Virus record (IMG/VR): IMGVR_UViG_3300037119_005846 | Coordinates: 1 to 64,000 of that record | DNA: 64,000 nucleotides | DNA from: a virus | Reading direction: 5' to 3' (one strand) | Shown: piece after piece, positions 41,955 to 50,803 of the stretch | Numbering within the stretch: position 1 is the first letter of the stretch | Layout of the letters: each line of letters starts with the position of its first letter | Program-made: the position numbers and the translations under genes | The notes under the pieces: generated by a model | Databases searched by the model: none | The model's input: the letters and a program-made list of their open reading frames with translations, nothing else | Told to the model about the DNA's origin: nothing

Positions 41955-42192
41955 CGAGGAGATCGCCGTGATCTGCCTTACCACCGACACCCACTCCTCC
42001 AACGTGCCCGGCTCGACGCGAGAGTACTGCTCGATCTGCGCCGCCGAGGTGTGGTGTTCGCCCGCCAGCAGGCTTCTGGCCGACGTCATCATCTGCATGG
42101 ACTGCGCCCCCGGAGCGATGGAGGCGACCGGCGGCGAGCTGAGCAAGCCAACGCCCGAGCAGCTGCGCGAGGTCATGGAGAACTGGCCGTGA
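41941..42192 (+). CDS. Zinc-ribbon small protein
   Basis: 83 residues from GTG. YCSICAAEVWCSPASRLLAD ... CMDC: four or more Cys as in a rubredoxin-like knuckle. Overlaps both neighbours. Confidence 0.62.
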   Translation: MKSHDEEIAVICLTTDTHSSNVPGSTREYCSICAAEVWCSPASRLLADVIICMDCAPGAMEATGGELSKPTPEQLREVMENWP

Positions 42193-42572
42193 CCAACCCC
42201 GGAGTCTGGATGCTCTGGCCACAGCGTCTTACGGCCAGAGACCCCGGCTCCCGCATCGTTCGGGCATTTGATGATCACATCCCCGAGTCCGGGATCATCC
42301 TCGCCGCGGCTCCGAACAACGACCTCCGACCGCGCGTCCCGCTGGCCGAGGCCGACGTCAAGACGACGATCGGCCAAGGCCAGGCCATAAGTCGCGACCG
42401 CCGTCGGCCGGACCATCGCCCGGACTACCTCCTGTCACTGTGCTGGTGCGGCGCCACCAGAGTCTGGGTGTCCTCGGCAGAGGTCAGGGCCGGTCGCACG
42501 CGGCCGTGCCGCAATCTGAGGTGCGGCCCGACGAACCAGCTGACGAGGGTCAGAAGCAACAGCTCATGGTAG
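42189..42572 (+). CDS. Hypothetical protein with C-terminal Cys cluster
   Basis: 127 residues from GTG 42189 (GTGA overlap); longer readings upstream are shadows. PGVWMLWPQRLTARDPGSRI front, LCWCGATRVWVSSAEVRAGR and CRNLRCG back. No family. Confidence 0.6.
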   Translation: MTNPGVWMLWPQRLTARDPGSRIVRAFDDHIPESGIILAAAPNNDLRPRVPLAEADVKTTIGQGQAISRDRRRPDHRPDYLLSLCWCGATRVWVSSAEVRAGRTRPCRNLRCGPTNQLTRVRSNSSW

Positions 42573-42575
42573 AGT
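42570..42575 (+). promoter_or_regulatory. Candidate leaderless -10 box
   Basis: TAGAGT exactly six bases before the GTG at 42582; no Shine-Dalgarno. Confidence 0.35.
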
Positions 42576-42581
42576 CGCGGC

Positions 42582-44081
42582 GTGCCCGTGTCATCGCTGC
42601 AGCCTGTCTACCCGCCGCCGGCCGGCCGCGCCGTCGAGGCTCCGTGGGGCGTCGCCGTCGCCGAGAGCGTCGTCCAGCACTTCGCCAGCACGACTACTCG
42701 TGATACAAACTGGACGACGCCGCCTGTCGGCGCGCTCTGCGCGACTCAGAGCGACAAGTTTCTGTGGTACTTCGCCGGCGGCACCGTCCCGACCGGCTGG
42801 AAGAAGATCGCGCAGGTAGCTCTCGACGTTACCCCGGTCGCAGCCGCCGCGGTACAGACCATCGGCGACACCATGACCGGCCCGCTGATCATTAATGCTA
42901 CACCGGGTCTCAAGATACGCCGCAGCAACAACTTGCCGTACTTGCAGTTCGAAGACGTCACTGGCGTTACTCGATACGGCTACGTCCAGGGCACGGCAGC
43001 GGACATGGTCTATTACGTCGATGCGGCGACAGCCGATCACAGTTTCTGGGTCAATAACGCGCGGAAGCTGGAGATCAACAGCACTAACACTGACGTCTGG
43101 ACAACGCTCACCGCACACCAGAGTATCGACGTTACGAGTGGTATTGATGTGAACGGCGGCGGCGTGCGCATCGGCGGCAACGGCGCCCAGCTCAAACTGA
43201 TTGACACGTCGACGTCCGCGTCTGACTTCCACGACACCTACATCGAGTTCTTCGGCGACGGCGTGTCGATGGCGTCGCCTGGCACCCGGTCCGGCTACGT
43301 CGGGTTCCCCGGTAGCACGACGATGTACATGAACAACGAAGTCCTCAACGGAGGGATACGACTTCAAGGCAATGGGTCGGGCACGGTCACCCTCGCGACC
43401 GGCACCAGCGGCGACATCAACATGTTGTGTGGGTCGGCCGGCAACATCTTGCTGAACGCGGCCACCTGGGGCGTGATGTCTTCGGGAGGTGCCGAGCGCG
43501 GCCGTTGGGGTTCGACGTTCATGTGGGGCAAGACGAGCAGTGGTCACGGCAACGTTGGTTGCGAGTTGTTCGAGTCCGGGGTGATCTACGCGACGACGGC
43601 GACCGCATCGTCGTGTCTGGTGCTGCGTCACAACACTGACACCGATGGCGGCTCATTCATCCTGTTCCTCAACTCGGCCGGCGGTTCCCTGTCGACGCTC
43701 AGTCAAGATGACGTCGCCCCCACCGGCATCAAGATCAACAACTGCACGACGACCACCCCATCCGACTACCGGTTGAAGGACGACCTCGGCCCGATGGTCG
43801 GCGCCCTCGACCGGGTCCTCCAGCTGCAACCAAAGCATCTGGCGTGGAAGGAGACCGGCGTCGAGTTCGACGGGTTCATCGCCCACGAACTGGCGACGGT
43901 GGTGCCGGACGCCGTAGACGGCGACAAGGACGCCGTCTACGACGAAACCGAAGCCGAAATGATGGGCGTCCAACCGGGCGACATCAAAGCGCAGCAGCTC
44001 GACCAGACGCCGCTGATCCCGTTGCTGGTCGCCGCCGTTCAGGAACTCGCCGAGCGCCTCGCCGCGCTCGAAGATGCATGA
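42582..44081 (+). CDS. Tail fibre with C-terminal S74 intramolecular chaperone
   Basis: 499 residues from GTG. N-terminal attachment domain, beta-helical middle (DTMTGPLIINATPGLKIRRS; repeated Gly-rich turns), and at ~395-499 an S74 peptidase-type chaperone: SDYRLKDDL holds the Ser-Lys dyad, followed by VEFDGFIAHELATVVPDAVD and a terminal coiled coil. The chaperone trimerises the fibre, then cuts itself off before the SDYR serine. It lies 18 kb from the other fibres and next to the lysis genes. Confidence 0.88.
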   Translation: MPVSSLQPVYPPPAGRAVEAPWGVAVAESVVQHFASTTTRDTNWTTPPVGALCATQSDKFLWYFAGGTVPTGWKKIAQVALDVTPVAAAAVQTIGDTMTGPLIINATPGLKIRRSNNLPYLQFEDVTGVTRYGYVQGTAADMVYYVDAATADHSFWVNNARKLEINSTNTDVWTTLTAHQSIDVTSGIDVNGGGVRIGGNGAQLKLIDTSTSASDFHDTYIEFFGDGVSMASPGTRSGYVGFPGSTTMYMNNEVLNGGIRLQGNGSGTVTLATGTSGDINMLCGSAGNILLNAATWGVMSSGGAERGRWGSTFMWGKTSSGHGNVGCELFESGVIYATTATASSCLVLRHNTDTDGGSFILFLNSAGGSLSTLSQDDVAPTGIKINNCTTTTPSDYRLKDDLGPMVGALDRVLQLQPKHLAWKETGVEFDGFIAHELATVVPDAVDGDKDAVYDETEAEMMGVQPGDIKAQQLDQTPLIPLLVAAVQELAERLAALEDA

Positions 44082-44095
44082 CATCGGAGGAACAG

Positions 44096-44431
44096 ATGAC
44101 CACGACCATCGAGCCGCCGCCTCCGGGCACCGTCTTCACGAGAGACCCGGTGCAGATCACGACAGGCATCTTCACGCTGCTGCTCGGAGTCACCGCCGTG
44201 CTGACGATGACCGGTGTGCTCGAGGAGGTGATCAGCGGCGTCATTACCGGAGTGCTCACGGCCGCCTGGGCCGCCGTCAACCAGCTGCTCGTGCGCCCGG
44301 CCACGGTGCCCCGTCAGCCGCTGGCTGAGCTCGCATACGAAATGGCTCAGCCGGCGAGCACAGTCGCTCCGGCGTCCACTCTCGTGGTCGAGGTCGAGTC
44401 GGATCAGAAGAAGTCACCGCCGAAGAAGTAA
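44096..44431 (+). CDS. Putative holin
   Basis: 111 residues from ATG 44096 (CGGAGG site). Hydrophobic segments at about 22-42 and 45-65, then a charged tail ending KKSPPKK. Size, topology and position directly before two lysins support a holin. Confidence 0.68.
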   Translation: MTTTIEPPPPGTVFTRDPVQITTGIFTLLLGVTAVLTMTGVLEEVISGVITGVLTAAWAAVNQLLVRPATVPRQPLAELAYEMAQPASTVAPASTLVVEVESDQKKSPPKK

Positions 44432-45219
44432 TGGCTGATACCTCTAACGGCATCGTCTACACGACGAAAGAGTGGGCCTACGTTTGCGCCCACGTCGGCT
44501 GGCGGCAGCCTGATCTGTCACGGTTCGTCGCCACCTGCATCGGTGAGTCACAGCTTCACTCGGCCGCGTACCGGCCGGCGACGCAGAACCCGGGCATCCC
44601 CACCACCGTGCCGAAGAACCGGGCAGGCCATGACTGGTCGATCTGCATGATCAACGACTACTTCTTCCCGGTCGATGACCCGTTCACCCGGCTCGATCCG
44701 ATGACAGCTGCTCGTGATGCCCTGGAGATCTACAAGGCGAATGGGTTGAAGCCGTGGGGCTGGTACGACAAGCGCAACGACGTCAACATGCACGTTGCTG
44801 CGATCACCGAGGAGATCGGGCCCAACCCGTACGACATCCACCATTCGCCGTACTGGCGGATGAAGAGTGCGCTGATTAACACGTGGGACTTGCCGGTCCC
44901 GCCGGCGGATGACTACGTGCCGATCCTGCCGCCGGCGCCGCTGCGGTACAACACCGGCGGCTATCCGCCCGATCCGACTGGCGTCAGCGTCAACAAGCTC
45001 CAGCGGATTCTACAGTCGATGGGTCGCTTCACCGGCGCGCTCGACTACTGGTACGGCAGTCGGGTGCGAGATGGCGTGGCGTCGATCCAGCGCGATCTCA
45101 CGGCGGCAATGCTGTGGACCGGACCGAGCGACGGTAAGCTGTTCAGCGTCGAACTCGCGCAGGTATGGGAGGGTGTGCTCGAGGCTCAGTTCGCATTCAA
45201 CAGAGGGACACTGACATGA
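44431..45219 (+). CDS. Lysozyme/transglycosylase-like endolysin
   Basis: 262 residues, one-base overlap with the holin. VATCIGESQLHSAAYRPATQ contains the catalytic Glu of a lysozyme/SLT fold; NRAGHDWSICMINDYFF is the second motif. Residues ~175-255 look like a peptidoglycan-binding domain (GVSVNKLQRILQSMGRFTGA). It would cut the glycan strands. Confidence 0.78.
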   Translation: MADTSNGIVYTTKEWAYVCAHVGWRQPDLSRFVATCIGESQLHSAAYRPATQNPGIPTTVPKNRAGHDWSICMINDYFFPVDDPFTRLDPMTAARDALEIYKANGLKPWGWYDKRNDVNMHVAAITEEIGPNPYDIHHSPYWRMKSALINTWDLPVPPADDYVPILPPAPLRYNTGGYPPDPTGVSVNKLQRILQSMGRFTGALDYWYGSRVRDGVASIQRDLTAAMLWTGPSDGKLFSVELAQVWEGVLEAQFAFNRGTLT

Positions 45220-45401
45220 GTGATGAACCAGAAGTAGTCGAAGATGACTCCGAAGAGGTCGACTTCGAGATCGACTTGGACGCCGTGCCCGAGATGACGG
45301 GAGGGCGCTTTCCCGAGGAACTCGAGGAGCATCTCTCCGATCCCGTCGAGGAAGGCGAAGTGCCCGAGGTCGATGGGTCAGAAGAAGATGAGGTCGACTG
45401 A
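45216..45401 (+). CDS. Extremely acidic small protein
   Basis: 61 residues, ATGA overlap; about 28 Asp/Glu and a single Arg, no Lys. EVVEDDSEEVDFEIDLDAVP is typical. Sits between two lysins. Could be an inhibitor, chaperone or DNA mimic; nothing in sequence decides. Confidence 0.6.
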   Translation: MSDEPEVVEDDSEEVDFEIDLDAVPEMTGGRFPEELEEHLSDPVEEGEVPEVDGSEEDEVD

Positions 45402-46261
45402 TGGCGATCCTGTATCCATTCGGCTACGGCGACTGGGCGGCTCGGGTCACACTCGACACGCTGTTCGAGAAGGAGACGGTCCGCAAGCTGCACCCCGAGT
45501 ACCGGCGACGACTCAAGTCCTTGCTCGTCAAGGGTGGCGGTCGCTTCGGCATCGGCACCGGATGGCGCTCGTCGGACGTGCAGAAGTCGATCTTCCTCGC
45601 TCGTCACTACAAGGTCGCCTCGGGCGGGTGCTGCCGCTACGGCAACGCCCGCTACCAACTCAAGAAGGGCGTCGCCCACGCAGCTCCGCCTGGATCGAGC
45701 TTCCACGAAGCGGTCGTGCACGGCTGGGCCAGTGCCATTGATGCGATCGGTGACATCAACTGGTTGGCGCAGAACTGCGAGGCGTACGGCCTTGAGCAGG
45801 CGACGTGGGGGAACGAGGACTGGCACTACCAGTTCACCGAGTTCCCGCACTCGGTAACGCAGTGGCGTGCAGCTGGTCAGCCCGCTCCGAAGACGTGGTC
45901 AATCCCGGGCGTGCAGCCGCCGGTCGGCCCGCCGACTACCGGCTGGGCTGCCGCGGGAGCGAAGATGAGCACGCCGCCGGGCACGCCGACGCTGCGTCGC
46001 ACGGTCCAGCACAGCAACGTGCCGTGGCTTCAGGCGGTGATGTGCTCGATGCCGAAGCCGCCGGCAGACGGTGGCAAGCCGATCTATCCGCCGACCCGCG
46101 TCACGTCCGACCGGATCGGCGCTGGTCCCGTCGACGGCGACTTGTTCGGTGATCTGACGTACGAGGCCGTGCGCTACTGGCAGTCGAAGAACGCGCTCAC
46201 CGCGGATGGCATCTACGGGCCGCAAACGGCGGCGAAGCTGACCACAGTTCGCGGCAAGTAA
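45401..46261 (+). CDS. M15-type peptidase endolysin with peptidoglycan-binding domain
   Basis: 286 residues, one-base overlap. M15/VanY fold: GIGTGWRSSDVQ, GSSFHEAVVHGWASAIDAIG (His and Asp zinc ligands) and NEDWHYQF (third His). A Pro linker follows, then a binding domain (LFGDLTYEAVRYWQSKNALT, DGIYGPQTAAKL). It would cut stem peptides, complementing the 44431 glycan hydrolase. Confidence 0.85.
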   Translation: MAILYPFGYGDWAARVTLDTLFEKETVRKLHPEYRRRLKSLLVKGGGRFGIGTGWRSSDVQKSIFLARHYKVASGGCCRYGNARYQLKKGVAHAAPPGSSFHEAVVHGWASAIDAIGDINWLAQNCEAYGLEQATWGNEDWHYQFTEFPHSVTQWRAAGQPAPKTWSIPGVQPPVGPPTTGWAAAGAKMSTPPGTPTLRRTVQHSNVPWLQAVMCSMPKPPADGGKPIYPPTRVTSDRIGAGPVDGDLFGDLTYEAVRYWQSKNALTADGIYGPQTAAKLTTVRGK

Positions 46262-46707
46262 TGTTCACACGACCGCCGCAGCAGACAATCAAGGTAGCGG
46301 CCGCCGTCTATGGCCAGCTGACCGTGAACATCCGTGAGGGTGACGCACTCCACGGTGAGAACTACAGGCAGGCGAGAATCTGGATCGTCATCGACGAAGA
46401 TGAAGACGGCAGCGACGAGCCAGTGGGGCATCTCATCTACGCGTTCAACGACTCGAGCAGAGGCGGGCAGCCGACGTGGGTCGAGGCTGGTTCAGTGCAG
46501 CGCGCGATGGTGCGCGCGGTCGGCGGCACACAGTCGTGGGACGTCGTCCTCGTCGACCCGATCGACGATGGCCCAATGTCATTGAGGATAGTCGCAGCTC
46601 CGTGCGTCTGCGGCGCTGGCGCAGTCGGCAGCGCCGGTCCGTCCGGCGAAGCACACTACGTCGACTACGTCCGCGCCGACCAGTACGCGTTCATTCAGCG
46701 CTCGTGA
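46261..46707 (+). CDS. Hypothetical protein
   Basis: 148 residues, one-base overlap. Beta-rich, with a Cys pair (APCVCGAGAVGSAGPSG) near the end. Possibly a virion protein. No firm family. Confidence 0.65.
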   Translation: MFTRPPQQTIKVAAAVYGQLTVNIREGDALHGENYRQARIWIVIDEDEDGSDEPVGHLIYAFNDSSRGGQPTWVEAGSVQRAMVRAVGGTQSWDVVLVDPIDDGPMSLRIVAAPCVCGAGAVGSAGPSGEAHYVDYVRADQYAFIQRS

Positions 46708-46724
46708 GCTGTACGGTCTACTCT

Positions 46725-46764
46725 GGAGCAGGAGAGGATCGCCGCCGAGTTTCTCTCTTGCTCC
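46725..46764 (+). terminator. Terminator hairpin after lysis genes
   Basis: GGAGCAGGAGAG and CTCTCTTGCTCC pair over 12 positions with one G-T, loop of 16. No T-tract. Confidence 0.55.
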
Positions 46765-46778
46765 ATAGCGGTCGCGAG

Positions 46779-46784
46779 TATAGT
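46779..46784 (+). promoter_or_regulatory. Candidate -10 box
   Basis: TATAGT eight bases before ATG 46793, which lacks a Shine-Dalgarno. A weak TCTTGC lies 17 bases upstream. Confidence 0.4.
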
Positions 46785-46792
46785 TCAGTTTC

Positions 46793-46999
46793 ATGAACCT
46801 CGCGGTCGTGGTCATGGGCGTCTGCGTCACCTTCTGTTTCGCCGCGGCCGTGGCATTGTTCTTCATTGATCAGTCGGCTGCAGCGTGGGCAACTCTCGTC
46901 ATCGCGCTGCTGTCTACGCTCTCGCTTCTCGCCATGGTCGTGTCGACCGGTCGCGCTGAGACGAGCGTCGCTGACATCAACTCGAGGCGGCGGCTGTGA
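46793..46999 (+). CDS. Two-span membrane protein
   Basis: 68 residues; hydrophobic segments at about 3-24 and 30-50, then a polar basic end (ADINSRRRL). GTGA-coupled to the MuF gene, which is odd for a membrane protein and may help infection or assembly at the membrane. Confidence 0.62.
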   Translation: MNLAVVVMGVCVTFCFAAAVALFFIDQSAAAWATLVIALLSTLSLLAMVVSTGRAETSVADINSRRRL

Positions 47000-49248
47000 A
47001 TACTCTCACCGCGGCCGTCGCGTACGACGTCACCGATTCCGCGGTCAAGGCGGTCGAGAGCGCGTCACGCGTCGCCGACGAGAAGACCGCGAGCACTGCC
47101 GCGCTAGCGCTGGCGATCGCGATGGACTCCGAGAACGAAGAGTCTGCGAGAGTGGCGGTCCTTAAAGATCCGCGCATCGCTCGCCTCAGTCTCGAGGCGG
47201 CGCAGGCGATCAACGACGCCGCCGAGCTCGCGGCCTGGCATCCGTCGCCGGATACGGATGCCGCGGTCAGCGGCAGTGTCAAAGATGCACTGCGAACACG
47301 TCGAACCGATGCCGAGCTCGCTGACACGATCCGGAGCACGGTCGCTGACGCAGCAGCGGCTAGACGCTCGACGGTTGAGACCGATGATGAGACGCCCGAC
47401 GCCGAGTCACGCCGTCACTGGAGTGATGCCGCCGGGCGCACTGCCGCGACACGGCTGGCAGCTGAGCGAGTCGTTGAGTCCATGCCGGTCGTGGAAGAAG
47501 CCGCCGGTGTCTCGCTTCACAAGCTCTGGCTGACTCAGGCAGACAGCCGCGTCCGGTCAAGTCATCGTCATCTCCAGGGTAAGACCGTCGAAGCTGACAA
47601 GCCGTTCTGGCGCGAGCTCGGCACCGACAAGCAGCTGCGCTTCCCGGGCGACCCAGAGGCGCCGCTGGATCAGACCGTGAACTGCCGGTGCTTCTTGTGG
47701 CTCGTCCCCGCGGACCAGGCGGCGGCCGCCGAGGAAACGTTCCAGATCAGTGACGATGACTACGCACTCGCTGCGTCTGTTAGTCGCCATCCGTCATGCG
47801 GGCTGCTACACGGAAATGCCGCGCTGATGACAGTCGATGAATTCGACGGTGCGGCCGACATCCTGTACGGTCTGACAGCAGCGACCGAGCGCAAGTACGA
47901 CGAGAGCAAGCACAAGCGCGACAAGGGCGGCAAGTTCTCGAAGCATGCCGGCCAGCAGGGCGGCACAGTTCACGAGCACAAGCGCTTCGATCGCAAGAAG
48001 TGGCTCGCCGAGGGTGGCTGGGACAGGGTCAGAGCCAAGTACGGTCTCGGCAAGGGCAAGGGCAAGGGCAAGGGCTCTGGCTCCGGCTCTGGCTCCGGCT
48101 CCGGCGGCGGAGACAGCGGCAGTGGAGACGACGTCGACGCGGGCAAGGCCTTTGACGACGCCGCCGAGCGTGCTCGCAAGCGCTTCGAGACAATACAGAA
48201 GGCTCTTCAAGATCGCAGAGATGAGATCGAGAACACTCGAGCATCGAACGAGGCTGATAGAAGGCAGCTTCAGGCGCAGGCCGACCTCGAGCAGATCACG
48301 CGGCGCGAGGGCGAGGACGCCGCGATGAGGAAGCGGGAGCAGATGGTCCGAGACGTTGAGCAAGATCTGCGCAAGCACCAGAGTGACGTCGAGCGGTCGC
48401 AGAACTTGATCCTCGGCATGCGCCTCCGCGGCGAGCTGCCGGACGTGATCGAGGCCGAGCGTCAGAAGCTCCTCCGGCTCAAGGGTGAGACGACCGAGCT
48501 GGTCAATCTCAGTCGCTCGCTCGGCACTCCCGACCAGGTGCGCGACCTGCGCGATCGCGTCCGCTCGAGTCGCCGCATTCAGGACGTCGGCACGCGGAAC
48601 AATCGCGCGGACCTGGATCGTCGGATCAGACTCGCGCAGCGCCGGCAAGATCAGGGCCTGCGAAACACTGAGCGCTCCGCGTCGCAGGACTACCAGAATC
48701 AGGTACGTGACTTGCGCGCTCGAGCGAACGAGGCGAGGAAGCAGGCGGCGGAGGCGAAGAGGGGTCGCCGCGCCTCGCTGGTTGGCGGCGGACACGCGGA
48801 CTCACCGCAGTCATGTGTCATCGCGCTCATTCCGAAGGGCCACAAGGAGATCGAGTACGAGTCCGGCGAGAAGGCTCCGGCACATCTGACGCTGGCATAC
48901 CTCAGTGACGGCAGCGACAACATCGAGGATGACTTTGACGCGATCGACGCGGCCGTTGCGCGCTTCGCTGCGAGTCGTCAGCCGTTCACCGTGACTGTCG
49001 CCGGTCGAGCTAACCTTGGCGAAGATGGAGATGACGTCATCATCGTTGAGGCGTCGGAGCTCGCTGAGGCGCGGGCCTGGGCGGAAAGTGAGCCGGGCAT
49101 CAGCGAACGCTGCGCTGCCAGTGATCACCCGCACTGGATTCCGCACATGACTGGCGTCGACGGTGACTACGGCGACGAGGTCGAGTTCGATCGCATCGGC
49201 GCGTGGTACGGCGACGACAAGCGAGAGTACCCGCTCGGCGGCGGGTAA
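46996..49248 (+). CDS. MuF minor head protein fused to a 2H phosphoesterase
   Basis: 750 residues from GTG. Residues ~170-240 are a MuF domain (LHKLWLTQADSRVRSSHRHL, then FPGDPEAPLDQTVNCRCF). A Lys-Gly/Ser-Gly linker (~350-370) and a ~200-residue charged coiled coil follow. The last ~140 residues carry two H-x-T motifs, APAHLTLAYL (48875-) and WIPHMTGV (49135-), spaced as in 2H phosphoesterases (LigT/Acb1-like). MuF proteins sit inside the head near the portal and can be injected, so the enzyme could act in the host on cyclic or 2'-5' nucleotides. Catalysis and delivery are inferred. Confidence 0.85.
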   Translation: MNTLTAAVAYDVTDSAVKAVESASRVADEKTASTAALALAIAMDSENEESARVAVLKDPRIARLSLEAAQAINDAAELAAWHPSPDTDAAVSGSVKDALRTRRTDAELADTIRSTVADAAAARRSTVETDDETPDAESRRHWSDAAGRTAATRLAAERVVESMPVVEEAAGVSLHKLWLTQADSRVRSSHRHLQGKTVEADKPFWRELGTDKQLRFPGDPEAPLDQTVNCRCFLWLVPADQAAAAEETFQISDDDYALAASVSRHPSCGLLHGNAALMTVDEFDGAADILYGLTAATERKYDESKHKRDKGGKFSKHAGQQGGTVHEHKRFDRKKWLAEGGWDRVRAKYGLGKGKGKGKGSGSGSGSGSGGGDSGSGDDVDAGKAFDDAAERARKRFETIQKALQDRRDEIENTRASNEADRRQLQAQADLEQITRREGEDAAMRKREQMVRDVEQDLRKHQSDVERSQNLILGMRLRGELPDVIEAERQKLLRLKGETTELVNLSRSLGTPDQVRDLRDRVRSSRRIQDVGTRNNRADLDRRIRLAQRRQDQGLRNTERSASQDYQNQVRDLRARANEARKQAAEAKRGRRASLVGGGHADSPQSCVIALIPKGHKEIEYESGEKAPAHLTLAYLSDGSDNIEDDFDAIDAAVARFAASRQPFTVTVAGRANLGEDGDDVIIVEASELAEARAWAESEPGISERCAASDHPHWIPHMTGVDGDYGDEVEFDRIGAWYGDDKREYPLGGG

Positions 49249-49251
49249 GAT
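49246..49251 (+). promoter_or_regulatory. Candidate leaderless -10 box
   Basis: GGGTAAGAT with TAAGAT exactly six bases before ATG 49258; overlaps the stop of the MuF gene. Confidence 0.38.
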
Positions 49252-49257
49252 CGAAGC

Positions 49258-50055
49258 ATGAGCGCCGTCGAGAGCGAGCAGACCACGCCGCCGGCAGAAG
49301 ACAAGCGAGTCAGCGCCGACGGCGACGACCGCCGTGATCGCGCCGTCAGCTCGTCCGGCTTCTACGCGTGGCTCGCCAAGTACGCCGACGATCGGTACAG
49401 CCCCCTGAAGGAGAAGCTCGACCGCAAGGCGCAGAGAGCTGTGCTCGGTGCGACGTTCAGTCGCGAGAAGATCGCCGCCTATCTCGAGTACGACGAAGAC
49501 CTCATGACTCTGCTGACCAACGCGGAGATGGAGTGGCGCGCCGACATGGTCGCGAAGGACGGCCTCAAGGCGCACATGGAGGTCGACACCAGTCCACGCT
49601 ATGACTTCCGCGATCCGACGATGAGACGCGCCCAGACATGTCGGTATCGCGGTGCGAGTGGCGTGTGCGGGAAGGGCGCCGTTCCGGGCACGGTTCGATG
49701 CGGCGAGCACGGCGGCGAGCTGGTCGATGAGGTGACGCGGCGAGCGATCCTCATGACGAGTTACTTGCAGATTGTCGAGGCCAGCGGTGTCGCCGTCGAG
49801 GCGCTGGTCGATGTCGCGCAGCACAGTCGCAACGACATCGCTCGAGTTGCCGCCGCGAAGGAGATTCTCGACCGCGCCGGCCTCACGGCAGATCTTCAGG
49901 TCACGGTGCACATCGAGGGAGACGAGCGCAACGAGCGCATCTCGCGACTGCGGGACCGGCTCGACTCGATGCAGAAGGGACTTCAGAGCCGAGCGATCGA
50001 CGCTGTCGCTCGCGAGGAGAACATCGTCGACGCGGAGGTCGTCGCCGCGGGGTAA
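49258..50055 (+). CDS. Possible small terminase subunit
   Basis: 265 residues. N-terminal SREKIAAYLEYDEDLMTLLT is HTH-like; middle has a Cys/His cluster (CRYRGASGVCGKG, RCGEHGG); the end reads IARVAAAKEILDRAGL then coiled coil (RISRLRDRLDSMQ), as in several small terminases. Position next to portal supports the call. A different DNA-binding role is possible. Confidence 0.58.
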   Translation: MSAVESEQTTPPAEDKRVSADGDDRRDRAVSSSGFYAWLAKYADDRYSPLKEKLDRKAQRAVLGATFSREKIAAYLEYDEDLMTLLTNAEMEWRADMVAKDGLKAHMEVDTSPRYDFRDPTMRRAQTCRYRGASGVCGKGAVPGTVRCGEHGGELVDEVTRRAILMTSYLQIVEASGVAVEALVDVAQHSRNDIARVAAAKEILDRAGLTADLQVTVHIEGDERNERISRLRDRLDSMQKGLQSRAIDAVAREENIVDAEVVAAG

Positions 50056-50094
50056 GATAGGCAAGTCACATCAGACTCAGACAGGAGACAAGTC

Positions 50095-50436
50095 ATGGCA
50101 CTCGCAGAGGTTCCACCTCCTCACGACGACAAGTACATCACGTTCAAGCTCGACGACTTTATGACATGGGTGAGTCACGGCGTCGCAGACGACGAGGAAA
50201 AGTTCAAGCTCGCGTTCAACGACGCGGTCTTGCTCTCGCTTGATGACGCTGTCGTCATCCGCCGCCAGGACTACTTCGCCTCGCCGGCGCTGGCGACGTA
50301 CGCGGCGATGATCGCGATCACGATCAAGCTGATCGACGACCCGGATCGCCGCGCTCAGCTTCTCGCGATCGCCGACTACTTTACAAGACAATCAGAGCTC
50401 GCGGCGGATGAGGGATGGAAGTACCCCGACCTGTAG
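50095..50436 (+). CDS. Hypothetical protein
   Basis: 113 residues, CAGGAGACAAG site with CTCAGACAGG leader repeat. YITFKLDDFMTWVSHGVADD and helical stretches. Lies between putative small terminase and portal; role unknown. Confidence 0.65.
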   Translation: MALAEVPPPHDDKYITFKLDDFMTWVSHGVADDEEKFKLAFNDAVLLSLDDAVVIRRQDYFASPALATYAAMIAITIKLIDDPDRRAQLLAIADYFTRQSELAADEGWKYPDL

Positions 50437-50449
50437 TAGCTTGGATGTC

Positions 50450-50791
50450 GTGTTCGACATCCTGATTGTCATCGTCATCGCGGCGCTAATCGGGTTCCGT
50501 CTCGCTCGAGCTATCGCTATGGATGATGTTGGCAGGCCGATTCGTGACTGGACTGTCAAGTTCAAGGGTCGAAAGCCGCGCAGCCGGCCGCGGACGTGGC
50601 TCGTCGGCCTGATGCAGTGTCCGCACTGCATAGGTGTCTACGTAACGATCGTGGTCGGGCTCGCCGTTAGCGCGATCTTGCTCGATGTTGACTGGATCGT
50701 CGACCTGATCATCGCCGCCGCGGCGGTTGGTGCTCAGAGCCTGATGGCGACGTACGCTCAGGAGGAACAGGTCCACGTAGACCTTGAGTGA
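50450..50791 (+). CDS. DUF1360-like membrane protein
   Basis: 113 residues from GTG 50450. Two to three spans; FRLARAIAMDDVGRPIRDWT and LMQCPHCIGVYVTIVVGLAV match the DUF1360 pattern (R...D....P.R, then C..C.G). Membrane role unknown. Confidence 0.68.
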   Translation: MFDILIVIVIAALIGFRLARAIAMDDVGRPIRDWTVKFKGRKPRSRPRTWLVGLMQCPHCIGVYVTIVVGLAVSAILLDVDWIVDLIIAAAAVGAQSLMATYAQEEQVHVDLE

Positions 50792-50803
50792 TACGGTTGG
50801 CCG

